8,776 nt of DNA from Rhodobacterales bacterium (GCA_013298675.1 JAAFIJ010000093.1:1-8776), one strand, 5' to 3'. Numbered from the stretch's first letter, positions 1 to 7,345 are shown. The notes: generated by a model not told the origin, from the sequence alone. Numbers and translations are program-made.

Positions 1-819
1 ATTGCGCGCCTCGCCAACCGATGACTGACCGGTGATGGCCAAGGCCCAAGGATCATGCGCCACGGCCGTGGCAAGGCTCGCCGGATCCGGGTGCAAGACT
101 GTCGCCGCGATCTCGCGTCCCAAACGCGCCGAAAGTGCGCGTTGCAAATCACTGTCGGCCCGAAGTCCATGCAGAACCAGCGGCATATCGGGGCCGCCAA
201 CCTCGGACCAGTTCTTGACCTCACCAGCCAGTGCTTTGGCCAGTTGGGGCGTCGTGATCTGCGCCAATGGATTATCTTGTGACACGATCGGCACCAAGGC
301 ATCGAGCGCGATGGTCTGGCTGCCAAACTCTGGCTTGGCAACTGATCCGATCACAAGATCGGCCCGCACCTCGGCCAGCGCAGTCAGTGCAGCGTCAGGT
401 TCCATGGGCTGAAAACCGATCTCGGCCAGCGTTTTTTTGGCGATGGGGTCCACAAGTCGCAGGGGTTCCGTCCCCGAAGCAGGCTGCAACACCAACCCGC
501 GGCTTTGTGCAAAAGCGGCCAAAACCGGCGGCAAGATTTTCGCACCCGCCTCTGATGCGCCCACGATCCGAATGATCGCCTTGGGGGTGATCAAGCTGGG
601 ACAGGCCGGACCCTCGCACAAAACACTTTCACCATCGACAGTCAGGCGGCCAAACTCTGTCTCGACCCGGTAAAGCTCTCCATCATAGGCCAACAGAGTG
701 CCCGAAAAGCCAAAGGCGCCATCGCGGGATGACAGGGTCACATCTTGCGCATGGGCAGCCCCGCAAAATGCAAACGCGGCGATAACCGCCGCGCTAAATA
801 GCCTTGGGATACACCCCAT
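1..819 (-). CDS. Secreted periplasmic-binding-protein-like (PstS-type) protein, 3' end cut by window edge
   Basis: The minus strand is open for 273 codons from an ATG at 819 to the window edge with no stop, so the C-terminus is missing. Residues 1-24 form a signal peptide: a basic/hydrophobic start, an Ala/Phe-rich core, and an AHA|QD cleavage site. A small domain follows (about 25-75), with a Gly/Leu/Val pattern and a close cysteine pair (C68, C73). From about residue 82 the sequence (IRIVGASEAGAKILPPVLAAF, VIGSVAKPEFG, ALVPIVSQDNPLAQITTPQL, VKNWSEVGG) resembles phosphate-type substrate-binding proteins, including the usual 'loop plus W-x-E/D' region near 'NWSEV'. In Rhodobacteraceae such proteins often continue into an OmpA-like peptidoglycan-binding domain, which would lie outside the window; that is recall, not seen here. 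It starts 17 bases after the upstream gene, so the two are probably co-transcribed. An AAGGA motif overlapping the previous stop region is a possible but distant ribosome site. The ligand is unknown. Confidence 0.75.
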   Translation of the reverse strand, partial: MGCIPRLFSAAVIAAFAFCGAAHAQDVTLSSRDGAFGFSGTLLAYDGELYRVETEFGRLTVDGESVLCEGPACPSLITPKAIIRIVGASEAGAKILPPVLAAFAQSRGLVLQPASGTEPLRLVDPIAKKTLAEIGFQPMEPDAALTALAEVRADLVIGSVAKPEFGSQTIALDALVPIVSQDNPLAQITTPQLAKALAGEVKNWSEVGGPDMPLVLHGLRADSDLQRALSARLGREIAATVLHPDPASLATAVAHDPWALAITGQSSVGEARN

Positions 820-836
820 AAACGCCCGACCAATCC

Positions 837-1961
837 TTAGTTTGATGCGGTGATATTCAACTCTGGAACAAGATTTTTCAACACCAGAAAATCACCAATC
901 CCCGCACAATCGGGCATCGCGACGGTCAAATCGGTAATATAGACCTCGCCACCAATGCTGGTCAGCGTTTCGCCCAGCAAATCACGCCCACAGGTTAGTT
1001 CTGTGACCGCTGCTTCGACGATAACGTCGGGTTTGGTTTTTGCGTCCATTGGAAAGGTGTAAACCTCTGCCAGCATTGGCAGTTGCACCGAAGCGTCACC
1101 AATCGTGGTCAAGAACCCGCTCTTGTTGCCTTGGCCGATAAGTGGGGTGTGCGGGGACTGTGCCGAAACATGGCCTTCGCTGTCATACATCGTCGTGCCT
1201 TCAAAGGCATGGATCTGAAACGCGTCGTCGGATTGCCATTGTACGGCAAAGCGGCGCATTTCATTCATCTCTGGGATCGAAATCGTCGATTGAACGGTGC
1301 GACCATCGGCAAACATCACCTCTACTTTGGCGTCTTTTTCCATCGCGGGAATCGATGCAAACAGCGCGCCTGTCGCTGTGGTGATCGCTGTAACCGACAG
1401 CCCGCCATGGCGTAGGACGACCCGTTGGTTCAGATCGCAGCCCGCAATTAGGGTGAGGCCAATCATACCAGCATCCTCGGCCAGCAAATCCAAGGTTGGA
1501 GTGCAGTCATTCGCTGCGGTTTGGGTGGTTGGCATGGTCGCTTCGGGAAGCGGGGTAGTGCTTTTGGCAGCGTCAGATTTCAAGTCAACGGTCAACTGTG
1601 GTAAAGCAAGCGGCATGTCCTTTGTTTGCGGTTCAACCGCAGGCGTCGTGGTCATCGCAAGCTGCGCAGTATCCCGGGCGGGCACGATCGGGGCGGCCAC
1701 ATCTGCCGTTTGGGGCGCACCCATCACGGCGGGGCCATTCGTCGCTGTGGCGGGCAGCGCGGACGCGGCTTCAGCTGCCAGTGGCACAATATCGGTCGGC
1801 TTAGCCTCAGCCTCAGCCAACTCCTGCAACTGCGCCGCAGCTTTGTCTGTTGTCAGTTTCTGAACAAAAATACCTGCCGCAATGGCAACCGAAAGGACAA
1901 GCACGGAATGGGCGGCCACACGCGGGCTGATGTTTTTCAAGGCGCTGAGGTCAAGTTTCAT
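837..1961 (-). CDS. Inner-membrane-anchored periplasmic protein of unknown function
   Basis: The product has 374 residues. Residues 1-18 are a short cytoplasmic N-terminus. Residues 19-34 (SVLVLSVAIAAGIFVQ) form one hydrophobic segment that reads as an uncleaved signal anchor. Residues 35-60 are Ala/Glu/Gln-rich and probably helical. Residues about 60-150 are a low-complexity Ala/Pro/Thr linker, typical of a periplasm-spanning tether. From about 151 a compact, beta-rich domain with four cysteines (C153, C175, C324, C352) and few charges follows, suggesting disulfides in the periplasm. I do not recognise a characterised family. I vaguely recall similar roseobacter proteins labelled 'translocase', perhaps only because they sit near secA, and I would not transfer that name. 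It lies 155 bases downstream of secA, beyond a terminator, and directly upstream of the binding-protein-like gene, so the pair probably acts together in the envelope. No strong ribosome site is visible before the ATG, and the antisense frames inside it are shadows. Confidence 0.8.
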   Translation of the reverse strand: MKLDLSALKNISPRVAAHSVLVLSVAIAAGIFVQKLTTDKAAAQLQELAEAEAKPTDIVPLAAEAASALPATATNGPAVMGAPQTADVAAPIVPARDTAQLAMTTTPAVEPQTKDMPLALPQLTVDLKSDAAKSTTPLPEATMPTTQTAANDCTPTLDLLAEDAGMIGLTLIAGCDLNQRVVLRHGGLSVTAITTATGALFASIPAMEKDAKVEVMFADGRTVQSTISIPEMNEMRRFAVQWQSDDAFQIHAFEGTTMYDSEGHVSAQSPHTPLIGQGNKSGFLTTIGDASVQLPMLAEVYTFPMDAKTKPDVIVEAAVTELTCGRDLLGETLTSIGGEVYITDLTVAMPDCAGIGDFLVLKNLVPELNITASN

Positions 1962-2062
1962 CTGAGATGCTTTCGAGGATTAATCACTTTTTAGCAGGCA
2001 CCAGAAAGCGGGCATGCAAAAGGCAGCAAAGTGACAATTTGATGCGGTGTCGCCACAATATG

Positions 2063-2089
2063 AAAATGGGGCAGGAATATCCTGCCCCA
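2063..2089 (-). terminator. Intrinsic terminator after secA
   Basis: A perfect 10-base-pair inverted repeat (TGGGGCAGGA / TCCTGCCCCA, 2067-2076 with 2080-2089) has a three-base loop. Read on the minus strand it is followed at once by TTTTC. It begins 27 bases after the secA stop codon. A GC-rich stem plus a short T-run in the correct direction makes an intrinsic terminator for secA likely. It would separate secA from the two minus-strand genes further on, which then need their own promoter in 1962-2060. I could not identify a convincing one there. Confidence 0.85.
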
Positions 2090-2116
2090 CAGAAACCTGT
2101 CAGAGTTTGGGACAGA

Positions 2117-4852
2117 TCACAATTTGCCGTGGCAATGCTTAAACTTTTCGCCTGATCCGCACGGGCAATTGTCGTTGCGCGCAGGGTTGCCCCAAGTTGT
2201 CACATCCGCCGCATCAAACCCGGCAAGCGCTGCCGAGACAGGCACCGCCAACGCCGGATCCCGCGCAGGAGCGGTTGACGCGGCCTCTAGGGCGGCGCGC
2301 ACCTCTGGTGCCAGCTTTGACTGTTGGTCGGCCAACATCTTTGCGATCATCGCCTGTTGTTCTTGTGCCGAGATCGGCCGGACGTGCGACAACTTTTGCG
2401 TCACATCTTCACGCAGGCTGTTCAACATGGATTCGAACAAAGCAAAGGATTCGGTCTTGTATTCGTTTAAAGGATCGCGCTGCGCATAGCCACGGAACCC
2501 AACAACAGAACGTAGATGTTCCAGCGTGACCAAATGTTCGCGCCATTTTGCATCGATGGACTGCAACAACAGCTGCTTTTCGACACTACGCATCGCATCG
2601 GCCCCGAAAGCCGCAACTTTTTCCGCCATCTGCGCATCGGTTTGTTCGACCATCCGCTCACGGATGACATCTTGATCCACGCCTTCTTCTTTGGCCCAAT
2701 CCGCGATCGGCAGCTTTATCCCAAGGCCGATTTGCACGGCCTCATCCAGACCCTCAACATCCCAACGGTCCGAATAGGTTTTGGGCGGCATGTATTCATC
2801 GACAAAATCATCAATGACCTGATGACGCATGTCGGCAGCGATTTCGCCCAGATCTTCGCTTTGCATGATTTCCAGACGTTGGCCAAAGATCGCCTTGCGC
2901 TGGTCGTTCATCACGTCGTCAAACTTTAGCAATTGTTTGCGGATGTCAAAGTTGCGGCCCTCTACTTTGGCCTGCGCGCGCTCCAGCGACTTGTTGACCC
3001 ATGGGTGAACAATCGCTTCGCCCTCTTTCATGCCCAAGGTAGACAAAACTTTGTCCAAACGCTCAGACCCGAAAATGCGCATCAAGTCATCTTCCAGCGA
3101 CAGGAAAAACGCCGAACGGCCCGGATCGCCCTGACGGCCAGAGCGGCCGCGCAGCTGGTTGTCGATCCGACGTGATTCGTGACGTTCTGTGCCCAGAACG
3201 AACAGGCCGCCCGCCGCCAAGACCCGTGCTTTTTCGTCGGCATGCTCTGCCTCAATCCGTGCGCGCACTTCATCGGGATGCAGCTGCGGATCGGCGGCAA
3301 TCGCCTCCATCACTTTCATCTCGACGTTGCCACCCAGCTGAATATCGGTGCCCCGGCCTGCCATGTTCGTCGCGATGGTCACCGCGCCAAACTTGCCCGC
3401 ATCGGCAACAATCTGCGCCTCTTGCTCGTGTTGACGGGCGTTCAGCACGTTATGCTTGATGCCAGCGGCCTTGAGCATGTCAGACAGGCTTTCGGACTTT
3501 TCGATTGAGGTTGTGCCCACCAGCAATGGCTGCCCCAAGGCATGTGCCTCTTGAATGGTTTTCACCACGCCTTCAAACTTTTCACGTGTGGTGCGGTACA
3601 CCGCATCATGCTCATCTTTGCGCAAAACAGTGCGGTTGGTCGGCACTTCGACCACGCCCAGTTTGTAAATCTCCATGAATTCATCCGCCTCGGTAGAGGC
3701 AGTACCAGTCATGCCAGCCAGCTTTTCATAAAGACGGAAGTAGTTTTGGAAGGTGACGCTGGCCAAGGTGATGTTTTCTGGCTGAACCGTCACGCCCTCT
3801 TTGGCCTCAATCGCCTGATGCAGACCTTCGGACAGGCGGCGACCGCGCATCATGCGACCGGTGAATTCGTCGATCAACATGACCTCGCCGTCACGCACGA
3901 TGTACTGCTGGTCGCGGTGGAACAGTTTGTGCGCCCGCAATGCCTGGTTCACGTGGTGAACGATGGTCGTGCTTTCCGGTTCATAAAGCGCCTGGCCCTC
4001 GGGCAAAAGTCCCGCGGCCTGCAATTGCTGTTCCAGAAACTCATTGCCGTCTTCGGTAAAGGTCACGCCACGGGTTTTTTCGTCCAGCTTGAAATGTGTC
4101 TCGTCCAACAGCGGAATAACTTTGTCGATCGACTGATACAGGTCAGAGCGATCTTGCGACGGGCCAGAAATAATCAAAGGCGTGCGCGCCTCGTCCACAA
4201 GGATCGAATCAACCTCGTCAACGATCGCAAAGAAATGGCCACGTTGCGCCATTTCATCCAAACTGCCCTTCATGTTATCGCGCAGATAATCAAAGCCCAA
4301 CTCGTTGTTGGTGGCATAGGTGATATCGGCCTTGTATGCCGCGCGCTTTTCCGCGTCTTGTTGGTAAGGATAAACCACGCCCGTGGTCATACCCAATGCA
4401 CTGTAAACCTTGCTCATCCATTCGGCGTCGCGCTTGGCCAAATAGTCGTTCACGGTGACCACATGTACGCCCTTGCCAGCAAGCGCGTTCAGATAGGCCG
4501 GAAATGTCGCGACAAGGGTCTTGCCCTCACCCGTGCGCATTTCGGAAATATTGCCCTGATGCAGGAAAATCCCGCCCTTTAGCTGCACATCAAACCCGCG
4601 CAGGCCCAAGGCACGCTTGGCGGCCTCACGGCAATTCGCAAAGGCTTCGGGCAGCAGCGCATCAAGGCTTTCGCCGCCCTCTTGCACACGCTTTTTAAAC
4701 TCTTCTGTCTTCGCTTTGATGCCATCATCGCTCAGCGCTGCGTACTCTGGCTCTAGCGCGTTGATCTGGGCCACCAACGGACGAACCGACTTTACTTTAC
4801 GATCATTCGGCGTGCCGAAAATCTTGCGCGTTAGCGCCCCAAAACCAAGCAT
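2117..4852 (-). CDS. secA: Preprotein translocase ATPase SecA
   Basis: SecA is the ATPase motor that pushes unfolded preproteins through SecYEG. The chosen ATG at 4852 gives 911 residues, the usual length, and starts with the family-typical MLGFGALTRKIFGTPNDR. It has GGAGA about seven bases upstream. The frame stays open further upstream to 5116, but that would add an unrelated Arg-rich stretch and overlap the divergent gene. Visible motifs: Walker A MRTGEGKT (105-112), TNNELGFDYLRDN (181-193), DEAD-like VDEVDSILVDEARTPL (211-226), EFTGRMMRGRRLSEGLHQAIEAKE split across about 329-352 in the cross-linking region, ATNMAGRGTD (494-503), QLRGRSGRQGD (566-576), the helical scaffold around 620-660, and a C-terminal zinc-binding tail C896-x-C898-x8-C907-H908 that contacts SecB or lipids. 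It is intact, with no frameshift. It is transcribed divergently from a secreted foldase, which fits a shared role in protein export. Confidence 0.98.
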   Translation of the reverse strand: MLGFGALTRKIFGTPNDRKVKSVRPLVAQINALEPEYAALSDDGIKAKTEEFKKRVQEGGESLDALLPEAFANCREAAKRALGLRGFDVQLKGGIFLHQGNISEMRTGEGKTLVATFPAYLNALAGKGVHVVTVNDYLAKRDAEWMSKVYSALGMTTGVVYPYQQDAEKRAAYKADITYATNNELGFDYLRDNMKGSLDEMAQRGHFFAIVDEVDSILVDEARTPLIISGPSQDRSDLYQSIDKVIPLLDETHFKLDEKTRGVTFTEDGNEFLEQQLQAAGLLPEGQALYEPESTTIVHHVNQALRAHKLFHRDQQYIVRDGEVMLIDEFTGRMMRGRRLSEGLHQAIEAKEGVTVQPENITLASVTFQNYFRLYEKLAGMTGTASTEADEFMEIYKLGVVEVPTNRTVLRKDEHDAVYRTTREKFEGVVKTIQEAHALGQPLLVGTTSIEKSESLSDMLKAAGIKHNVLNARQHEQEAQIVADAGKFGAVTIATNMAGRGTDIQLGGNVEMKVMEAIAADPQLHPDEVRARIEAEHADEKARVLAAGGLFVLGTERHESRRIDNQLRGRSGRQGDPGRSAFFLSLEDDLMRIFGSERLDKVLSTLGMKEGEAIVHPWVNKSLERAQAKVEGRNFDIRKQLLKFDDVMNDQRKAIFGQRLEIMQSEDLGEIAADMRHQVIDDFVDEYMPPKTYSDRWDVEGLDEAVQIGLGIKLPIADWAKEEGVDQDVIRERMVEQTDAQMAEKVAAFGADAMRSVEKQLLLQSIDAKWREHLVTLEHLRSVVGFRGYAQRDPLNEYKTESFALFESMLNSLREDVTQKLSHVRPISAQEQQAMIAKMLADQQSKLAPEVRAALEAASTAPARDPALAVPVSAALAGFDAADVTTWGNPARNDNCPCGSGEKFKHCHGKL

Positions 4853-4912
4853 GTTCTCTCCGACTGGTCGTTCCTGACAGGATCGTGTTGCTCTCGGTCT
4901 TGCTCGCCTCTC

Positions 4913-4932
4913 TCCCCTTCCGTAGAAGGGAA
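4913..4932 (-). promoter_or_regulatory. UACG-tetraloop hairpin in the secA 5' leader
   Basis: On the minus strand, arms at 4932-4925 and 4920-4913 (TTCCCTTC / GAAGGGGA) pair over eight positions, including one G-U, around the loop TACG at 4924-4921. The loop is closed by C-G, which is the exceptionally stable cUNCGg tetraloop. It lies about 60 bases before the secA start and about 30 bases after the predicted transcription start. There is no T-run after it, so it is not an intrinsic terminator. A role in mRNA stability or leader regulation is inference. Confidence 0.5.
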
Positions 4933-4967
4933 CAAAGGCTTGCCCGCCCGCCGCACGCGACCGTTGC

Positions 4968-4996
4968 GATGTAAGGGTTAGCCCGGTGATAGTCAA
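4968..4996 (-). promoter_or_regulatory. Candidate secA promoter
   Basis: On the minus strand a -35-like TTGACT (4996-4991, five of six consensus bases) is separated by 17 bases from a weak -10-like TACATC (4973-4968, three of six). Start of transcription would be near 4961, giving secA a leader of roughly 108 bases. The spacing is ideal and the -35 is good, but the -10 is poor. The assignment therefore rests mainly on position in the divergent gap. Confidence 0.4.
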
Positions 4997-4997
4997 C

Positions 4998-5015
4998 GTG
5001 GCGCGGGTGCGCCAC
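4998..5015 (+). promoter_or_regulatory. Hairpin just upstream of the foldase ribosome site
   Basis: GTGGCGC (4998-5004) and GCGCCAC (5009-5015) form a perfect seven-base-pair GC-rich inverted repeat with a GGGT loop. It sits six bases before the AGGAG at 5022-5026 that serves the foldase start. Depending on where transcription begins, it would be a 5'-end stem protecting the mRNA or tuning initiation, or a protein-binding palindrome in the divergent promoter region. A plus-strand promoter TTGCGA (4964) / GATAGT (4988) with an 18-base spacer is possible but weak. If it is real, the transcript would start almost exactly at this hairpin. Confidence 0.4.
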
Positions 5016-5034
5016 ACGATCAGGAGAACGTGAG

Positions 5035-5898
5035 ATGGCGAAATCAATGCGGTTTTTGATGGGCGCTGCCCTTCTATGCGGCCTTGCAGTGCCGGTTTGG
5101 GCCCAAGATGCGGCAAAGCCCTCGGCCGATACGGTCGTGGCGACGGTCAACGGCACCGCAATTACGCTGGGACACATGATCGTGGCGCGCGAAACCTTGC
5201 CCGAACAGTACAAGAATCTACCGCCAGAAACCTTGTTCAACGGCATCCTGGATCAATTGGTCCAACAAACCACGCTGGAACAGTCACTGGAAGGCAAGCT
5301 GTCCAAAGCGCAGTCCCTGCAAATTGAAAATGACCGTCGCGGCTACGTCGCAGGTCAGGCATTGCAAGTTGTCGTCACCGGCGCTGTCACAGAAGCTGCT
5401 TTGCAAGCCGCCTATGATGAACGGGTAAAGGCTGCAGGACTGGCACCCAAGACCGAATACAACGCCGCGCATATCTTGGTAGATACCGAAGAAAAGGCCA
5501 AAGAGCTAAAGGCCCAGCTTGACGGTGGCGCTGACTTTGCCGAACTGGCAAAGGCCAACTCTACCGACACAGGGTCGGGTGCCAACGGTGGCGATCTGGG
5601 CTGGTTTGGTCAAGGCATGATGGTGCCGCCCTTTGAAGAGGCCGTCATGGCTGCAGAAATTGGGAAAGTCACCGCTCCAATCAAGACCGATTTCGGATTT
5701 CATCTGATTTTGGTTAAAGAAACCCGTGTGGCCGCGATGCCAACCTTGGACGAACTGCGCGATGAATTGGCCGCAGAGATTGAAACCAAAGCCGTTGAGG
5801 CACACGTAAAATCGTTGTCGGACGCTGCGACCATCGAAAAACCTGAAACGGGGATCGATCCGGCCGTTCTGGCTGACATGACGATTCTGGAAAACTGA
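5035..5898 (+). CDS. Secreted parvulin-type peptidyl-prolyl cis-trans isomerase (PpiC/PrsA/SurA-like foldase)
   Basis: The product has 287 residues. Residues 1-23 are a Sec signal peptide with an AVPVWA|QD cleavage site, placing the protein in the periplasm. Residues 33-130 are a SurA/PrsA-like N-terminal chaperone segment (VVATVNGTAITLGHM, then helices). Residues about 141-231 are the parvulin domain, with the first histidine in YNAAHILV (H146), the DFAELAKANSTDTGS region, GGDLGWFGQGMMVPPFEEAV (186-204), and the second histidine in GFHLILV (H223). A charged helical tail follows. Parvulins catalyse isomerisation of Xaa-Pro bonds and assist outer-membrane or secreted protein folding. AGGAG at 5022-5026 is eight bases before the ATG, supporting this start over the internal ATG at 5047. 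It is divergent from secA and followed 18 bases later by argJ, so it is probably the first gene of an operon. The exact subfamily and substrates are not determined. Confidence 0.95.
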   Translation: MAKSMRFLMGAALLCGLAVPVWAQDAAKPSADTVVATVNGTAITLGHMIVARETLPEQYKNLPPETLFNGILDQLVQQTTLEQSLEGKLSKAQSLQIENDRRGYVAGQALQVVVTGAVTEAALQAAYDERVKAAGLAPKTEYNAAHILVDTEEKAKELKAQLDGGADFAELAKANSTDTGSGANGGDLGWFGQGMMVPPFEEAVMAAEIGKVTAPIKTDFGFHLILVKETRVAAMPTLDELRDELAAEIETKAVEAHVKSLSDAATIEKPETGIDPAVLADMTILEN

Positions 5899-5916
5899 TC
5901 AGAAAGGCGAACGATC

Positions 5917-7263
5917 ATGGCAAGCAAGGATTGGAAGGCCAAGGCCAAAGCGCTGAAAAAGACGCTGAAAGGCATGACAGCTGCAAGCGACCAAACGGGG
6001 ACAAGTGCCGCGCAGGTGGTCGCCAAAAAGGCCAAGCAGGTGTCGCCACTTGCGCCAGCCCGTTTTCCGTCCTTGCCGATCATCGCAGGGGTAGAGTTCT
6101 CGGCCGTTGAGGCTGGGATCAAATACCAAAACCGCAAGGATGTGATGTTGGTACGCCTTGCCGCCGGAACGGCCATGGCCGGGGCCTTCACCCGGTCAAG
6201 CACGCGGTCTGGCTGCGTGCGTGATTGCCAGACCAAACTTGCACTCAAAGTCGCCCCGAACACCGGGGCGGCGATCATCGTGAACTCCGGCAACTCCAAC
6301 GCCTTTACAGGGGCCGTCGGTGACAAGGCCGTCGCGGCCGTGACGGGCAGTGTGGCGCAAGCGTTGGATCTGCCGGCCGAGCGGGTCTTTTCCTCGTCCA
6401 CCGGTGTAATCGGCGAGCCGCTGCCATTCGAGAAAATCCTCGACAAGGTCCCCGCCCTGACCAGTGCCTTGCGCGAAGATGCGATCGAAATGGCTGCCCA
6501 TGCCATGATGACTACCGACACCTTTCCCAAAGGCGCCACTGCGACCGTTCAGGGTGATGGTGGCCTGATCCAGATCGCGGGCATCGCCAAAGGGTCAGGC
6601 ATGATCGCGCCCGATATGGCGACGATGCTGGTCTATATCTTTACCGACGCCAAAATCGCCGCGCGGGATTTGCAAAAGATGCTGTCGCGCAATGTAGATC
6701 AGACCTTCAACTCAATCACCGTGGACAGTGACACCTCAACCTCTGACACCTTGTTGATCGCGGCCACCGGGCAAAGCGCCGCCGCCGCAGTCAAAGGCCC
6801 GGTGGCCAAGGCGTTTGAAGCAGCATTGCGCGACGTCATGATGAACTTGGCGCATCAGGTGATCCGCGATGGTGAGGGGGCAACCAAGTTCGTAGAGGTG
6901 CGCGTGACCGGTGCCGCATCGGACGTCGACGCGCACAAAGTGGCCCTGTCGATCGCAAACTCACCCTTGGTCAAAACCGCCATCGCCGGACAAGACCCGA
7001 ACTGGGGCCGCATCGTGGCAGCCATCGGCAAATCAGGGGCCGCTGCGGATCGCGACAAGCTGACGATCAAGTTTGGCGATATTCTGGTGGCCAAAAATGG
7101 GTGGCGATCTCCGGGGTATAGCGAAGACGAAGGCGCGGCCTATATGCTGCAATCAGAATTGGTGATTGCGGTCGACATGGGGCTTGGTCGCTCCAAGCGG
7201 TCTGTATGGACCTGTGATCTGACCAATGGCTACATCCAGATCAACGCCGACTACCGTTCCTGA
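5917..7263 (+). CDS. argJ: Arginine biosynthesis protein ArgJ (ornithine acetyltransferase / N-acetylglutamate synthase)
   Basis: ArgJ moves the acetyl group from N-acetylornithine to glutamate, regenerating N-acetylglutamate in the cyclic arginine pathway; some members also use acetyl-CoA. Visible motifs: VNSGNSNAFTG (122-132), the oxyanion-hole STGVIGEPLP (161-170, T162-G163), KGSGMIAPDMATMLVYIFTDA spanning 225-245 with the self-cleavage site A235|T236, where Thr236 becomes the N-terminal nucleophile of the beta chain. GEGATKFVEV (319-328), DPNWGRI (360-366) and the family-typical C-terminus NGYIQINADYRS follow. The core from VSPLAP (42-47) is the normal length. In front of it is an extra segment of about 40 residues, rich in Lys and Ala, so the total of 448 is longer than the usual 400-410. 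AAAGG nine bases before the ATG at 5917 supports this long start. It is the second gene after the foldase. Confidence 0.97.
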   Translation: MASKDWKAKAKALKKTLKGMTAASDQTGTSAAQVVAKKAKQVSPLAPARFPSLPIIAGVEFSAVEAGIKYQNRKDVMLVRLAAGTAMAGAFTRSSTRSGCVRDCQTKLALKVAPNTGAAIIVNSGNSNAFTGAVGDKAVAAVTGSVAQALDLPAERVFSSSTGVIGEPLPFEKILDKVPALTSALREDAIEMAAHAMMTTDTFPKGATATVQGDGGLIQIAGIAKGSGMIAPDMATMLVYIFTDAKIAARDLQKMLSRNVDQTFNSITVDSDTSTSDTLLIAATGQSAAAAVKGPVAKAFEAALRDVMMNLAHQVIRDGEGATKFVEVRVTGAASDVDAHKVALSIANSPLVKTAIAGQDPNWGRIVAAIGKSGAAADRDKLTIKFGDILVAKNGWRSPGYSEDEGAAYMLQSELVIAVDMGLGRSKRSVWTCDLTNGYIQINADYRS

Positions 7264-7295
7264 ATTCATCTGTTCATAAATATCCCACTGGGGGA

Positions 7296-7326
7296 GGCTA
7301 GAGTTTTCTCTCAGAAAACTTTAGCC
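7296..7326 (+). repeat. 13-base-pair intergenic hairpin, first of a tandem pair
   Basis: GGCTAGAGTTTTC (7296-7308) pairs with GAAAACTTTAGCC (7314-7326) at all 13 positions, with a single G-T wobble (7301 with 7321), around the loop TCTCA. It starts 32 bases after the argJ stop. No T-run follows, because the next bases enter a second hairpin, so it is not a textbook intrinsic terminator. The pairing is far beyond chance for this position. It may be an mRNA-end stabiliser, a processing site or a dispersed repeat unit. Confidence 0.7.
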
Positions 7327-7327
7327 A

Positions 7328-7345
7328 GGGGGGTGTGAACCCCCC
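7328..7345 (+). repeat. GUGA-tetraloop G/C hairpin, second of a tandem pair
   Basis: GGGGGGT (7328-7334) and ACCCCCC (7339-7345) form seven perfect pairs around GTGA, a GNRA-type loop. It begins one base after the preceding hairpin and ends 16 bases before the mutT ribosome site. Upstream, a G-run at 7290-7294 could compete for the same C-run, so an alternative fold is possible. It would lie either in the argJ 3' end or in the mutT leader. There is no T-run, so its function is uncertain. Confidence 0.65.

Noticed and set aside
1297..1863. Plus-strand open frame of 188 codons opposite the 374-residue gene
   Set aside because: Its Ala/Ser/Val-rich sequence mirrors the Ala/Pro/Thr linker on the other strand; the opposite frame has the membrane anchor, linker and domain layout of a real protein.
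1962..2060. Search for a promoter of the two-gene envelope unit
   Set aside because: Elements such as TTGTCA near 2034 lack a matching -10 at a normal distance, so none is annotated, though one is expected after the secA terminator.
3542..4582. Plus-strand open frame of 346 codons inside secA
   Set aside because: It lies wholly antisense to a clear secA. Its His/Phe/Gln-rich composition is that expected from the reverse of common SecA codons, and no domain or ribosome site is apparent.
4853..5116. 88-codon upstream extension of secA in the same frame
   Set aside because: Arg-rich, unlike any SecA N-terminus, overlaps the divergent foldase gene, and a good GGAGA site precedes the normal ATG at 4852.
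4803..5246. Minus-strand frame across the secA/foldase gap
   Set aside because: It overlaps both secA and the foldase and has no coding character; the gap is explained by promoters and leader structure.
5700..6539. Minus-strand open frame of 279 codons across the foldase/argJ junction
   Set aside because: It is antisense to two well-supported genes, with Ser/Ala-rich shadow composition and no recognisable motif.
7281..7295. CCCACTGGGGG next to the tandem hairpins as a third hairpin
   Set aside because: The loop would be too short or the stem only three to four pairs; the G-run is better seen as a possible competitor for the C-run at 7340-7345.
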